DNA of 64,000 nt, from contig NC_135551.1 of the NCBI RefSeq assembly GCF_964340395.1, positions 26,410,380-26,474,379 of the forward strand. Reading direction: 5' to 3'. The DNA comes from Glandiceps talaboti (Eukaryota; Hemichordata; Enteropneusta; Spengelidae). The number at the start of each line of letters is the position of its first letter. Position 1 is the first letter of the stretch. Positions 15,944 to 31,500 of the stretch are shown here, one piece after another. The notes beneath the pieces were generated by a model. The model was not told the origin of the DNA, ran no database searches, and saw only the letters and a list, made by a program, of their open reading frames with translations. The position numbers and the translations under genes are program-made.

Positions 15944-16395
15944 ATGTATGTATGTATGTATGTATGTATGTATGTATGTATGTATGTATGTACGTACGTA
16001 CGTGTGTGTGTGTATGTATGTATGTGTGTATGTATGTATGTATGTATGTATGTATGTATGTATGTATGTATGTATGTGTGTGTATGTGTGTGTATGTATG
16101 TGTGTATGTATGTATGTATGTATGTATGTATGTATGTATGTATGTATGTATGTATGTATGTATGTATGTATGTATGTGTATGTATGTGTATGTATGTATG
16201 TATGTATGTATGTATGTATGTATGTATGTATGTATGTATGTATGCATGTATGTGTGTATGTATGTATGTATGTATGTATGTATGTATGTATGTATGTATG
16301 TGTATGTATGTGTATGTATGTATGTATGTATGTATGTATGTATGTATGTATGTATGTATGTATGTATGTGTGTATGCATGTATGTGTGTATGTGT
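15944..16395. repeat. long TATG microsatellite upstream of sulfotransferase B
   Basis: About 450 bp of TATG with TGTG and CGTA variants, ending ~45 bp before the proposed start of gene B, so it would occupy that gene's promoter-proximal region. All long open frames across it are repeat translations. Confidence 0.98.
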
Positions 16396-16440
16396 ACACA
16401 ACCTTACCTTATAATGGAAATTATGACTTCACGGAGGTTG

Positions 16441-18990
<2,550 letters not shown>

Positions 18991-19005
18991 TTTGAAATAT
19001 TTTGA

Positions 19006-19011
19006 AATAAA
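19006..19011 (+). other. polyadenylation signal AATAAA
   Basis: Canonical hexamer about 15 bases after the TAG of sulfotransferase B. Confidence 0.7.
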
Positions 19012-19388
19012 ACTAATTGGTTCATGATACAATTAGGTATTGTAATATCATTTGTTTTTATCATTTGCGGATATGACGTAGACATGTTACGTCATATCCT
19101 TTTTATGAATTTATATTCTATACAATGTACTGAACGTTGGCCTTTTTTGATTTAATGAAAACAAATTCTCCAAGAGATAACAGGTTAAAATTACAAAGAC
19201 ATTTCATAAAAAGTATGTGTGGTTGATTTGCCATGTTTTAATCTTCGTTTGTGTATATATGTGTAGCTTTCCTTACACGTGAATGGGGTAAGGGGACAAC
19301 CGCTGAGCTGTTCACAAATAAGAATACTGTACTTCAGACTTCATATAATTTTAGAGAAAAGAAATATAAATTGGCAATTACTTGCACG

Positions 19389-20081
19389 ATGAAAAGGGTT
19401 GGCATCTGCTTGAACATTACGTTTAAGCAAATGATTCCAGAAGCGCGAGTGCGCTCAAAGACGACTGACACTGCCCACAACAATCACATAAAAACTTACT
19501 TTGTACGTTGGGGGCGCAATAATAAACGACACTTTTACTCACTTTCTACAGAATTACCGACATATAAAATCAGAATGATTTATTCATCATGCTTACTACT
19601 ATGTCAATTATTATTTTATATTCATATACCCAATCCGTGTAAAATCAGGAAGGATATCCACAAATTTGATTGCTTGCCCCTTTTCGTACGATCGCCCAAA
19701 AAGAAAACTACAACATTGGCTAGAGCGCCATCACGAGTTTCACATAATCACGTTTTTTTTTGTTTTCACTACCTGGTGTTAGTTTGTAAAAAAAGACGTC
19801 TATCGTATCTACATTTCTCCAAACCAAAATGGATATATGTTTATAAAGAAGGCCACACAAATATTCAGTATGTGTGTATGTATGTGTGTGTGTGTGTTTG
19901 TGTGTGTATGTATGTATGTATGTATGTATGTATGTATGTATGTATGTATGTATGTATGTATGTATGCATGTATGTATGTATGTATGTATGTATGTATGTT
20001 TGCTTTAAAATTTTGATAGCAGAAGCATATGGCAATTTCTTAAAAATTCGGACACAATCAGGAAACCTGTCATATTTGTAA
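19389..20081 (+). other. long open frame of unknown meaning
   Basis: Open from before 19251 and with an ATG at 19389. About 160 codons precede the point where the frame enters a TATG microsatellite (YVCM repeats), followed by a short tail. No domain, signal or known motif is recognised; the peptide is rich in Lys, Arg, Thr, Tyr and hydrophobics. A stop-free run this long outside simple repeats is unusual at this base composition, yet ending in a microsatellite argues against a conserved gene. It could be a decayed element or chance. Confidence 0.2.
19868..20000. repeat. TATG/GT microsatellite
   Basis: TGTG lead followed by TATG units. Confidence 0.96.
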
Positions 20082-20277
20082 TTTACCTAGACATTACTAT
20101 AAACATTCTAATCGAGACTTTTATCTAAAAAATGAGGTTTGTATCTTTGTAGATTTAATGTCATGATTTGATTTTCATTTCTACATGTTTTCATCTGCAT
20201 ACGAATATTGTAAGAATATTATAAGCTAATTACTTTTTGCCAAACATTTATTGGTAGCCATATGTAATTACTATGAG

Positions 20278-20416
20278 CATACATACATACATACATACAT
20301 ACATACATACATACATACATACATACATACATACATACATACATACATACATACATACATACATGCATGCATACATGCATGCATACATACATACATACAT
20401 ACATACATACATACAT
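20278..20416. repeat. (CATA)n microsatellite
   Basis: CATA units with a few CATG variants; the complementary orientation of the TATG tracts elsewhere. Confidence 0.97.
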
Positions 20417-23400
20417 GTCGGTGGCAAAAATATATAATATATAGAACCTCTATGTATCCAAAATATAACAAGGAATACATACAAAAAATTAAGGAAAGTA
20501 CACATTACAGGCAACTAAATGGGACAGGACGATATGTCATTCCATTAAAAGATGTTGTCTCAGGTTTGCTATATATACATGATTTATATTTCTGTTGTCT
20601 CTCAGGCGTATTGCTATGGGGACACCATTCCAGGTTTTGATAGCTGCCTGCTTTGAATTTTGCTCACTAATTAAGAGGTTTACCTTTGGGATTGGTAAGT
20701 TATTATTGACGTTGTCCCTGGTTGGATAACCTTCATTCTCTAGAAACTTGATCTTGATCTATAAAGTAGATACCTAGCATATTTATTCAGGTGACAAGTT
20801 CGTTGCGGAAATCCATGTATTTTTACTTAATCTAAGGCATTAAAACATCGACGTAAACGTTAAGAATTGAAACACGGTTAGGATTACATCATGATGAGGT
20901 TTACCGTCAATAACATCTGTGTATCCTGTGCAAATAAACAATGTGGTATGACAGGTTACATACGAAATTGAAGAACCTGTCTAGATTACCTCAGGACACT
21001 TTCTGTTTATCTTTCGTCGACATTTCTTAGGTATATGTAAAGGAACATTTTAATGGTGGTTATTATTCGTGAGTTGACAACGTCCCAATTACAATTAAAA
21101 TTAAATGGTGGTTTTGTTTGTTGGCATCTCTATCATGAAATGACTCTCCATATAACCCATAGTTTACGAAATAATACCCCCCCCCCCCATTTCCTGGAGG
21201 GAGTGGTGTTCCTCTTTAAAGGGAAAATCTATAATAACCATACATTTTTAATGTACAAATCATGAGAAGTCATTGACAGAAGAGTTAAATTCCGGTCTTC
21301 ATTTAAGTATATAATCACATCTATCGTCAGAATAATGACTTACATTGACTTGTAACAGTTAGACGCCAACATACTTCAGACATACAGGCACCTGTTTTTA
21401 TTCAGACACCGAGTAAGCTGCAGCAGTTGGTAGTAACAGCTAGCTGTTTGGTGAGTACACGGTTTCACAATCGAAGAACACAAGTCAGCCATTTTGTTGC
21501 GTCCTTGGCTCTCCTGCTTGAATTGCTTACAAATTATGTATCCCGACCCCGGCTAAAGATAATGCATTTTTTTGCTTTCAACACTGTAGTTCGTTAATGA
21601 CGTCAGTGATTGTAAGAAATAAAAGCCAACAAGGCATACGTTTGCTAAATCACTGGAGTACGGTAGAATTCCATCAATCAATTAATTAACAATAATGAAG
21701 ACAAGCGGTGCAGAACGTCAAGAGGAAATACCATTGAATTGAATTTAGACAATTCCCTTCCTTTGATACTGCTCTTTATAATATGATAAAGTTCCAAAGA
21801 TAATTCAATACTACAGAGAAACGATTTTTCTTACGAATACCCTTTCCTCTAATTATAGATAAAGTCGTGATCCATTTCTCATTGGTACCGACAAAAGCAT
21901 TAATCAAAATAACCCGTCAATCATTACGTCACTTTGTACTTTTGAGCGCCTCAATCGACGAGTAGTACGGACATTGTACTGTGTTAATGCAATCATATTA
22001 AATCAACAGCTATATTTCACATTTTCAGCGACATCACCTTGAAACATCGTTGTTCCACCGTTCACAAAAGGTTATTGTGCTTCAAGTAATGCACTCTTTG
22101 TGACTAAAAATAAAATATACCTTTCAGATTTGCATCGATAATTATTGATTATATACCTCCTCCAGAGAGCGTGAAACGCAAGACTTTTAATGGAAACAGG
22201 ACTTGTTTTCAATGGATATCAATTTCTGCAAAATCATTGTTTGTATATGAGTTACAGAATCTCGATATTCATAAAGACTTTTTCCATACCCTATGCCCCG
22301 TCAATCAAAACCTCTATTCCTTTCTTGCCTAATGGTTGATTTCTTTTGTTTATCTGCCACTCTCTGCCCCCTAACTCTAACTGTCACAGTAGTAAAACTA
22401 ATCATATCACACAACTCTCTTTCTTTAATCATCTCAGACAGTCTAGCACTTGGTCGTGGACTCCTTTAACTCCGTTAGTATGGCATCCTCATTTAAGGGT
22501 TTGGTAACTACTGTATTTTGTCATCAGCACACGTTAAAGTATAATCTAGAAGTACTTGTCAATTGATGGGACGGTTTTTATTGAAGCCACAAAGGGAAGT
22601 AGTGTTAATGTAGGAAATAGCAACATAAATAATGGCGATGAGATAAGTGGCACCTTGATAAAAAGGGATTCAAATTTATAGACCCAAACATTTGCCTTTG
22701 ACACCAGCCATTACTTTTCTATCCTTTGAGAAGCATTTGTATAGATTCCAGTAGTGTAGTTTATCCCGCGAGACACTATAAATACTGACACCAACAGATC
22801 TGCTAGTTCAAAAGCAAGCGATAACGACCCCATCTCGCAGTGATAGCATTAGCAATATATTACCAAGCTGGTGAAAGGAATGAAGCAATATCGTGTTGTC
22901 AGCTATGAATTTGATTTATAAATGTTATTTTGGCTCGATGTAAATAAATATTGTGATAAATATTATCATCATGTACGATATATGTGACCGATAGCATGTT
23001 TGTTGTATCATCACCTTCAGATGTAGTGTTGCTGTCATATTAGAGTGACTATAGTGTTTCAATTAGGCAGTACGACGTTTTTACATTCCACACTGAATAT
23101 TGACACTGAATACGAATTACTTACACAAGATAAGGTACTGATGGCAAACTGAGATTCCAAATATATCGCTGTCATCCATATTAACACGGATGTAGAATAG
23201 TGGACTAGATGTACACTAGAAACATATTTTTTGTAAAAAGAATGAGGAGAAAATAGGGGTAAATTAGAGATACGACTCAAGTATGCCCCCCGTCCTCCAA
23301 CATAACTATGGTGTGTATCATGCACAACAAATGGCCACTAGTCTGTATTCTTTTAATATTTCATATTGCTTGTAAAATTATAGTTACTGTAAAGAATATT

Positions 23401-23504
23401 AAAAACCGTATAGTGACATTTATATATCATCGGATAGAGTATTACAATGGAAGCCCAGTGAATAGAAACAAAGTATCGAGCTGGTAACAAATCTTGATAA
23501 CAAT
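20417..23504. other. intergenic, no gene seen
   Basis: AT-rich with no recognisable exon, RNA gene or structured repeat. A C-run occurs near 21178-21188. Confidence 0.45.
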
Positions 23505-23832
23505 TACATCTTATCATCTAGCACGACAAAATGTGAAGTACAATTTGTTACATTTTAGTGTACTGACAAGCCAGAAATGATAGATATTGTTACATTGTAT
23601 ACGATTAACAACAATCTGCTAATAATAATTAAAGTTCAGGCAAGGAAAATATAGTAATGTTGGTAAGACATTTGTTATGCCATGGCGCCAGGGCATAAAA
23701 TTAAGCAGTGTTAGTAAGATTTTTGTCGACCCAGATACTAAAATATAACAATATCAGGGGGGTATTTTGTCAAAAACCAGATGATAAATGTAGCAGTTAC
23801 TGTAGTAAGGTTTTGGGCGAACCAGATGACAA
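23505..23832 (+). repeat. dispersed repeat with ~43-bp units, copy 1
   Basis: Ends in about four degenerate units of ~43 bp (23651-23832) sharing TGTAGCAGTGTTAGTAAG, TTTTTGTCGA and CCAGATGA. The left part shares an ACAATCTGCTAA motif with the copies at 24.9 and 31.2 kb. Confidence 0.5.
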
Positions 23833-24639
23833 TTTGTTTCTAGTATAGTACTAAATTGATTTCCATTTTGAATCGACTTTTTTCTGTATGGATTCTCCAA
23901 TATTCCGTGGAGGTCTTTCCCACTCCCTAAATCTTGTTGTAATGGATAATTTAATCACCTTGATCTAGTCTGTGGTTGGGTATATCTAAAGAACGTGCAT
24001 CGGAGAAAGTACAAGGTCAACATTATTGCATGCTAACTGGTAAATGAGGTTTTCATGTGGATGTACTGTAACGCTTGGATGGTTAAATCTCATTGATTAA
24101 TTCTTAGTTCTTCAGGTAATGTGTGTTTGCATGAGTAGTACACCGTCTTGCTATCTTCTATATCATTATGGAAAAACCTTTAATGTCAACATAGATTTAC
24201 TCTTCCCCACTAATCAATTATGCACGACAGGTAAAAAATACCGACTCTGAATTTCTGATTCTGACTTTTATTTCTGTAAACACTAAAAATAAATTGACCG
24301 TGTTCATATTAACATTTCATTGTAATCACCAAATATAGCAGTCAGGCGTATCATAGTTTCAATTATCAAAATATAAAATAAAACATTTTTTTTAAAGTTT
24401 AGTCAACCGCAAACATAAAATTGTTTGCTGAATATTAAACAATATATAATATAACCGTTTTCCCAATGGCCCAGACGTGCAACTGTCAATAACGGAAGGG
24501 TAGTGAATTATTGATATTGTTATGGTGTACTCTCATGTGAAACACGCTTGGGAGTAATTTGTAATGATAAACGATTTTTCTACATTGCAGTTAGAATTTC
24601 CATTAGTAATGTTCTTCATTACCATTCTCCACATTGACA

Positions 24640-25026
24640 AATGAAACCAGTGAACCCGAAACAACACATTGTCTGAGACGACAGCAAATTATGCTGTTGA
24701 CAAACTTTCATTACCGTCCACAGAAACAAATCGACCAGTTTGCAATGTACAAGACAGTGAGAGCATGGAAATTTCAAAAGACCGCATTTATCATCTTGCC
24801 CTAGCTCGACACAATTTTATTACCAACATCTCTACATTCTCATTGGATTCTAGAAATCGTGCCTCGGTAAATCATTTATAGTGTAAAACTTAAGGACAGT
24901 CGCTTACAATGTAACAAACTGCTCAGATAACATTATTTTACTAAGAAAGTGTAGCATATCATTAAGATTACGCCAGACTAAAAAATGTAGCAATATTTGT
25001 ACGATCGTTGTCGAACGTGATAACGT
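24640..25026 (+). repeat. dispersed repeat, copy 2
   Basis: Shares, in the same order as 30990-31500: ACCCGAAACA followed by GTCTG, a TTATCA block, CGCTTACA with TGTAACAA and CTGCT, AGATAACAT, then the TGTAGCA unit. Diverged but colinear. A 70-codon open frame inside (24669-24881) is probably chance. Confidence 0.5.
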
Positions 25027-26184
25027 TTTGGTTTACTGACGCCATTGCAATTGTACTTACTTACCCACGTACTTCGCCAAATGTAGAGAAAGAAATGACG
25101 TGACGTGTCAAACATAGTCCTTTTAAAGCTATAACTAATCAGATTGTCTCATTCTTACCGTTTAGCCATCTGTAAAAATGTAAAAATTTTGAACATACAA
25201 AAACAAAATTAACCGTTTTGATTAAATAATAATGAGCTACTTTACTAAATTTGGATAATGAGACCTATTTTAATACATCATATTTTCTTGCTCTTCATAT
25301 ACCCTCACACGTAATCTCATGTTCCCTTTTAACAAAGAAATTGATAAGAATTTTTTTTAAATGAAAGATTTAGCATTATATTACATTTTAATGTGGTCAT
25401 GTTATATAAACCCATTTTTCTAGGCCTGTACTTTAAGATAGCTACAGCAAAAGAAAGTAAACTGTGCAGATTTGACAGTCAGAACAGATCTAAACATATC
25501 ACATCTTTTTGTGTATTGCAGAGAGTAATCCGAGGGTACTCTTAATGTAGACAACATGAAAGACACAGAGTGGTGTTCCTGTTATAATTTTGACAGACAA
25601 ACCAAAAACCTGCATCGCACGGTAATTGTATACTACGTTTGGACAATACTAAGTTGGGATATCATATACTTTTCTGGCTGTATTCAACTTCAATAGTTAG
25701 CGCCCTCTAAAGTATGTATATCATACGCACGGTGCGACCGCGACCGTCGCCTATTCCTTGTAAGCTTAGGCGATAACAAATGAAAAAGCTGTTCAACTGG
25801 CAACCTACCGGAAGCCCATCACATTGGGTAGGTAGGTCGATTTTTTGTTTACAATGTTGGACAAGGAAGTTAAAACAAGCCATGACATATAATGGTAGCA
25901 AAACATTTCAAGTGGAGTTTATATTATTATAGTACTTATTCTTTTGCAATCAATCTTGTATGCAACATCAGACCAAAGTAAACTACTGCATAAGATATTA
26001 CATAATTTTGAAATGACTCAAATGCATATGGCCACATGTATTATTCAGAAAATATAAAGAAATCCCCTTAAATTTTAAACAACGTGTGAATTTTACTGAC
26101 ATGTGAAGCCCTTATGAGGATATATTGCCCATCACCAAAACAAGTTGAAATGCAGAAAAATAAAGGTAGGTCGGGCCAGCTGAA

Positions 26185-26188
<4 letters not shown>

Positions 26189-26224
<36 letters not shown>
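26189..26224. repeat. poly(T) run
   Basis: About 36 T. On the - strand it would be a poly(A) tail-like run, but I see no retroelement body attached. Confidence 0.9.
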
Positions 26225-26231
<7 letters not shown>

Positions 26232-26936
26232 TGTCCTTATGGTAATTTGTAAAGCAACAGCAACATCAATCTAGCATTCTTCTACATATAAATGGCGTAA
26301 AGAATTAAAAACCCACATCATTCCAATTCACATATCTAACAGTTTTACAAAGAATTTTACACTTTCTTTCAAACGGTACAGTCAGTTACCGTCAATCACG
26401 AGAATGGATATGTAGGTCGCCATTACCTGGTTTGGCTTCCGAGTAATCAACACGCAAGTCTATTTTTTTATTCCGCATGCTCTGTAATGAAAACGGATGA
26501 CTCCGTAGAGCTGCTTTGCTATATGGGGTTTGACAAGTGAATTATCAAATGAGTATATCACTTTATCACCTCTTTGTTTTCTGTCATGTTTAAGAGCATG
26601 AGCCCTACAGCAAAAGTGCGTAAATAAAAATTCCATTCGTCTGATGTTATTGGCACTTGAACGAAACAGGACACGCCTAAGTGGTTCGAGAAAAAGCTGT
26701 TCAATTTATTTGCAAAGTTATTCTAAAGACGACATTCATTTTGTAGTGTCCATGAAACGTTGAATTAACAATCACTATAGTTATTCATTAGAAGAAATAG
26801 TATTCCCCTCTAAATTATTAAGTATCAATATATCTTCGACTCTACACTGTGATAATCTGTTTACGTTGAAAATGTTGAAGTAGCCGAGATAAACATATCG
26901 ATTCAGTGTGCATGATATATAACCTTAACAAATAAG

Positions 26937-27123
26937 GTTATCTTAGGCATAAACATTTCAACACACAAGTTATATATTTTTCATACTTCTTTATGAATAC
27001 ATACTTATTATAATATATTTATAATATGATGTTATCTTAGGCATAAAATTTTCAACACACAAGTTATATATTTTTCACACTTCTTTATGAATGCACACTT
27101 ATTATAATATATTTATAATATAG
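26937..27123. repeat. tandem duplication, two 94-bp units
   Basis: Both units begin GTTATCTTAGGCATAAA and end in TTTATAATAT, with only a few differences. The flanks are unique, so this looks like a single local duplication. Confidence 0.93.
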
Positions 27124-28187
27124 CATTACTCTGTAGCTTATATTATATGTATACAGGTCCTGTCTGTCAGTCCCTGGTTTACTAAATCATATCTCATCAA
27201 ACACCTATACGATGAAGTCCTTATCTGAGGCTTTAGTTGCTATGGCAATACAAGCTTGCATTTCTTTTTATCAGTTCGTGTTCACTCCAAAATAAGAGGC
27301 CATATTTGCGTCATAATGCATAGTGTCAGCCGCAAGGTAACACTACCAATCAAATGCAAAACATACTGGACTTTGCAGCATGGGTCGCTACATTCGGTAT
27401 CTTGAAAATACGCACACGATGTCAGACGTAAAAAAAAGTAATCCTTTTCCCCTCCCAGTTGTCCAGTAGTCACGTGTTATACAGAACAACTTTATCGAAA
27501 GTTGAAATTTATTTTTGTAAGAAAACTATGTCAAGAAAAGTTTAGTCAAACACATACAATGGATATGTGATCATCATGAGTCAAACAAACAATGGAATTT
27601 GCCACACATGACAAGTATATTTAACTTAATATCATCCGAACTGTTCAACTTAAATAGGCTGAAAAACAAACATAATATCGATGTGCACTGCGAACAAATT
27701 GCATTCGAAAATAGCCAAATGTATGCCTTCAGAGCCTCAATACCCATACTAGATAAATGTATACCTATAGATGAAAGATCCTTCCTTGCGACATCTTCTT
27801 TAATTACCCACAAGCTCTGACATTCTCAATTTTGGATACTGCAATTCATTAAATTATATAAATACTGGCTTTGATATAGAATTTAGCGAGTGAGTGAGTG
27901 TGTATGTATGTATGTATGTATGTATGTAAGTAAGTAAGTCAAATGGGTAACTGAAAACCAGTAAATCAACTGAAAAGAATTATATCAAGTTTTCAAGCTG
28001 TCCAGTTGACGGCTTAACATAGTTATAATCCTTTCCAACTCTTCCTCATTGTTTCAACAGTGCTCTCAATTTTATTTAACGGACACTGTTTCGGTTTACA
28101 GGACACTTTTACACAAAGAAGGTGTCTGCATACCGTTAATCCATGAAAGGAACTGTCATTCTGTTATACATGTGTGTATATGTGTGT

Positions 28188-28292
28188 GTAAATAAATCGC
28201 TCTTACCTTGAATGGTGAGTTTCGAACACAGTACCGCTAGTTCTGTAGCTAGCTACCCAAAGACATGCTCTATAACCACTTCACTACAAAGT
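28188..28292 (-). mobile_element. tRNA-derived SINE fragment
   Basis: On the - strand an A-box-like AGTGGTTATAGAGCATG (28264-28280) is followed ~35 bases on by a B-box-like GTGTTCGAAACTC (28216-28230), matching the pol III promoter spacing of a tRNA head. The cloverleaf is imperfect, so it is not a functional tRNA gene. An AAATAAA-type tail follows. Confidence 0.6.
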
Positions 28293-28636
28293 GACTTGTG
28301 CAGTAAGCAGGTTTCCATATAGAATTTGTTCATTGATATGACAATGCGTATGTGCACCAGGGTTAGCAATATAGCTATGGGTGGGTAAAAACGGAAATAC
28401 TGTTCGAATTGGGACTGTAATTTTGTTGCAGTACGAGTCTTTGCCAGGTTAATGGATTTCACATTGAACTTTTGGGGAAAACATTGGATTATTTGATGTG
28501 CGAGATGGGTGTTTTATAGTGAAGTTGTACTAACATGATAATGGGTAAGATGTTACATAACAGAGCTGTAGATAACAAGGTTGACTTTCTGGTAAAAAAC
28601 CTAAAAACTCGTCGAAATCGAAGTATTTATAACTTC

Positions 28637-28800
28637 GTTTATAGTACACGTCCTCGGACATTTACTGGTTTTATTAGAAGAGTTTTGGTTAACCCGTCAG
28701 TTATTTTGTCCTAGGCTGCGACTCGGACAAAATAACAGTTAGGTTAACCAAAACTGTTCTAATAAAAACAGTACATGTCCTCTGACGGGTACTATAGCTA
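28637..28800. mobile_element. fold-back (MITE-like) element
   Basis: Two arms of ~73 bp in inverted orientation (28637-28711 and 28725-28800), separated by a ~13-base loop. The inner ends are GTTATTTTGTCC and GGACAAAATAAC; the middle has GTTTTGGTTAAC and its complement; the outer ends are TATAGTAC and its complement. No coding content. Confidence 0.8.
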
Positions 28801-29455
28801 TCAGTTATACTAAAGTGGGCAGGTACGTAGTCACACAAAAACGTTTTCTTTCAAATAATTATTGTTGGGCGAACAGACTCGTTCTTTGTCTTACTTTATG
28901 AATAAATTTACTTCCATACGCACAGCATTTTTTCAACCTTTTCCCATTTAAAAAAAAAACCATGTCAAACATGTCATTGAAGTAGTTCGAAGACATGATA
29001 ATAATATGATATATGTTATTGTACTCAATATAAACATCGGTGATGTTAAAAGTCTGACAAACCAAATTTTGCCATGTGCATGCAAGTGTCCCTTGAATGT
29101 GTTGGGTAGCGTTATTGCCCATTTAGCTGATCTTCACATGCACCTTGTACAATTTCCTGTAATAAAGTACATGACAGTCAAGCCTTTCATCTAATTACCC
29201 TGAATATAATGAAATAGGTTGTCTAAAAATAACTTTAAACATCTTGTAATCGTTTAAGCCCCGAGCTGCCCTGAGATTAGCAGTCTTGGTTAAGGTTTGC
29301 AATGTTAGAACTTCGAGTAGATTTTGACTCTTTGAGCCATATAAGATACAGTTGAATGTCATTTATATATATTTTACTATATATCTTCATCCATATGCGA
29401 TTATTTCTATTACTGATTTGACGAGGAAGGAGAGAATGAGAGAGAGCGAGAGTGG

Positions 29456-29458
<3 letters not shown>

Positions 29459-29524
<66 letters not shown>

Positions 29525-29582
29525 TGACTGACTGACTGACTGACTGACTGACTGACTGACTGACTGACTGACTGACTGACTG

Positions 29583-29614
<32 letters not shown>

Positions 29615-29653
29615 ACGGACGGACGGACGGACGGACGGACGGACGGACGGACG

Positions 29654-29735
<82 letters not shown>

Positions 29736-29860
29736 ATAGCGGATACAGTCAGGGACAGAGACAGACAACAAATACAGACAGACAGGTAAGCAAACAAACA
29801 AACAGACAGACAGATAGATAGACAGACACAAAGTAAGACAGACAGGCAGACAGGGGGTTA
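29459..29860. repeat. block-structured ACAG/ACTG/ACGG microsatellite
   Basis: Homogeneous runs switch sharply from ACAG to ACTG to ACGG and back to ACAG, followed by degenerate ACAG/AAAC units. The blocks differ by one base per unit. Confidence 0.97.
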
Positions 29861-29867
29861 TCATAGG

Positions 29868-29966
29868 TTCTAACCTCGAAGTCATCAAAGACTGCCATAT
29901 CACTGATGTTAGTATTAAAGTAAGTACATAACAGGGGATACAAATTCATCCACAGTAGTAAGTTAT
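29868..29966 (+). pseudogene. decayed third copy of the anchor-exon block
   Basis: Aligns with 5414-5497: CTCGAAGT, CATATCACTGATGTTAGTA, then ACATAACAGGGG and ATTCATCCACAGTAG nearly exact. The coding frame is not kept and no catalytic exon follows. As at the other two copies, a GA/GACA-type microsatellite lies just to the left. Confidence 0.65.
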
Positions 29967-30274
29967 ATAAGAAGGCAAGAAAATGATAAGTTCGGAGAGA
30001 GGTTAGAAACATCAAAGTTTGAAAATAGGTAGTGTCCTTAAGAACCTAAACCTTCAAGAATCAAGAACACACGTGCATTGCAACGTGATACATCTAATAT
30101 GCTTTTTACCATCTATGTCATCGATCATCCTCTCACATGTCGACATAACAGTATTCTAACATTTGCCCTTTTAAACCCTTATATGGCACATGATTTTTCA
30201 GGTTATAAGGCCTTAACAGTGACGTCATGATCGAGAGTCGTCTTTCCCTTTATAACATGGTTTAACTGTGTTAA

Positions 30275-30570
30275 TTAAGCTAGGCCTTCTGTTGCAACTA
30301 CGATTACTAAAAGTCCGAAGAGGTCATCGTCATGCCGCCGTAAAGCAGACAGATGTTTGAATATCCTTCTTTCAACACTAAACACCGAGAAGAAAGGAGT
30401 TGCTGCTTTTTGAGATGATATAGGAACTGTTTTTGTTTTGGATGGGATGTTTTTCAACAAGTTGAAAATGTGTTTCCATCTGTCTAATCGGAAAGCGTCT
30501 AAAGCAGAGCGCACACTGAAGGGGCTTCCTTGAACTGTAAATGAATCTAAAATGGTCTTCTGAAATACTT
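30275..30570 (-). other. possible terminal exon, unknown protein
   Basis: About 98 codons are open to a TAA on the - strand, following an acceptor-like AATCTAACAG. The peptide includes FRLDRWKHIFNLLKNIP and FSVERRIFKHLSALRRHDDD and has balanced composition and codon use. I recognise no family. No close AATAAA follows. It may be a real last exon, a transposon relic or chance. Confidence 0.25.
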
Positions 30571-30989
30571 CTGTTAGATTTTATGATTGAAAAATTTAAC
30601 TTCGGGGCTTTTTCTTTGATGTTCTCCTTCTGAATTTTAAAATGTTATAATCACTTTCGCCTGTTATGAGGAGCTTCTTTACATATACGCGCCAATAATG
30701 TAACACTCCGTTGGTGTACTTTTTGACTGTAGGAAACTCTTAAAAATAAGAAAAGAAGAATTTCATTCACAAGTACATGAGATGGGCCTAATTTAAACAT
30801 TTGATTTGCACACTTTTATTCAAGTAGTCTTCAGTCGGCTCACCCGATTATTATCAACAGGTTTCCCAGTGTTCTTCACAAGTAGCGGACAACATTGATC
30901 ATTCCTTTGCGATTTAATGACGCCATATCAACGTACATATTTCTCTCACGTCTAACTGTCATTCCGGTTGGCAAACATTCTACAACTGA

Positions 30990-31500
30990 TACATGGTACC
31001 CGAAACAGAATATAGTCTGCGTGGACAAAACCCTCTATTATTAGCACTGTTACATTTCTTCCTCTGGTTCGAAAACACTCCTACCAACATTGCATTGTCG
31101 TTTTCTTATATTATCACCGTCCTAGCAAATTGAACCATTCCTAAACTATCAACAGAGTAACAACATATAATTTAATGAATCGACATTTACTAAGTGCCCT
31201 AATCAGAACATATCGCTTACATGTAACAATCTGCTAAGATAACATATCACTCGCACTGACATGTATCAAAGATACTACGATCAATTTCAGAGTCTTGTAG
31301 CGATACATGAATATGATCATAACGTCGCGTTTTATCAGAGATTAAAAATTTGAAGTGGCTTTGAAGGTGCTGAAAAGTCGTTTCCTTACCACACTAATAC
31401 ACTGTAGCTATAAGAAAGCTTATAGTAAAACTTTTTAGAGCCAGGTGATGAAATGTAGCATGTCTAGTAAGGGTTTGTCGAGCCATACGATGTCATATTG
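30990..31500 (+). repeat. dispersed repeat, copy 3
   Basis: Colinear with copy 2 across more than 400 bp (ACCCGAAACA, CGCTTACATGTAACAATCTG, AGATAACAT), ending in two ~43-bp units with GATGAAATGTAGCA and TTTGTCGAGCCA near 31440-31500. Confidence 0.5.

Noticed and set aside
27520-27820. About 100 open codons on the + strand with protein-like composition
   Set aside because: Length is within chance expectation, the opposite strand is also open, and no splice sites or motifs support it.
28188-28292. Functional tRNA gene
   Set aside because: The boxes are present but arms do not pair into a proper cloverleaf.
29459-29740. Could the regularly repeated blocks be a CRISPR-like array?
   Set aside because: Units are contiguous tetranucleotides without spacers, and the genome is eukaryotic.
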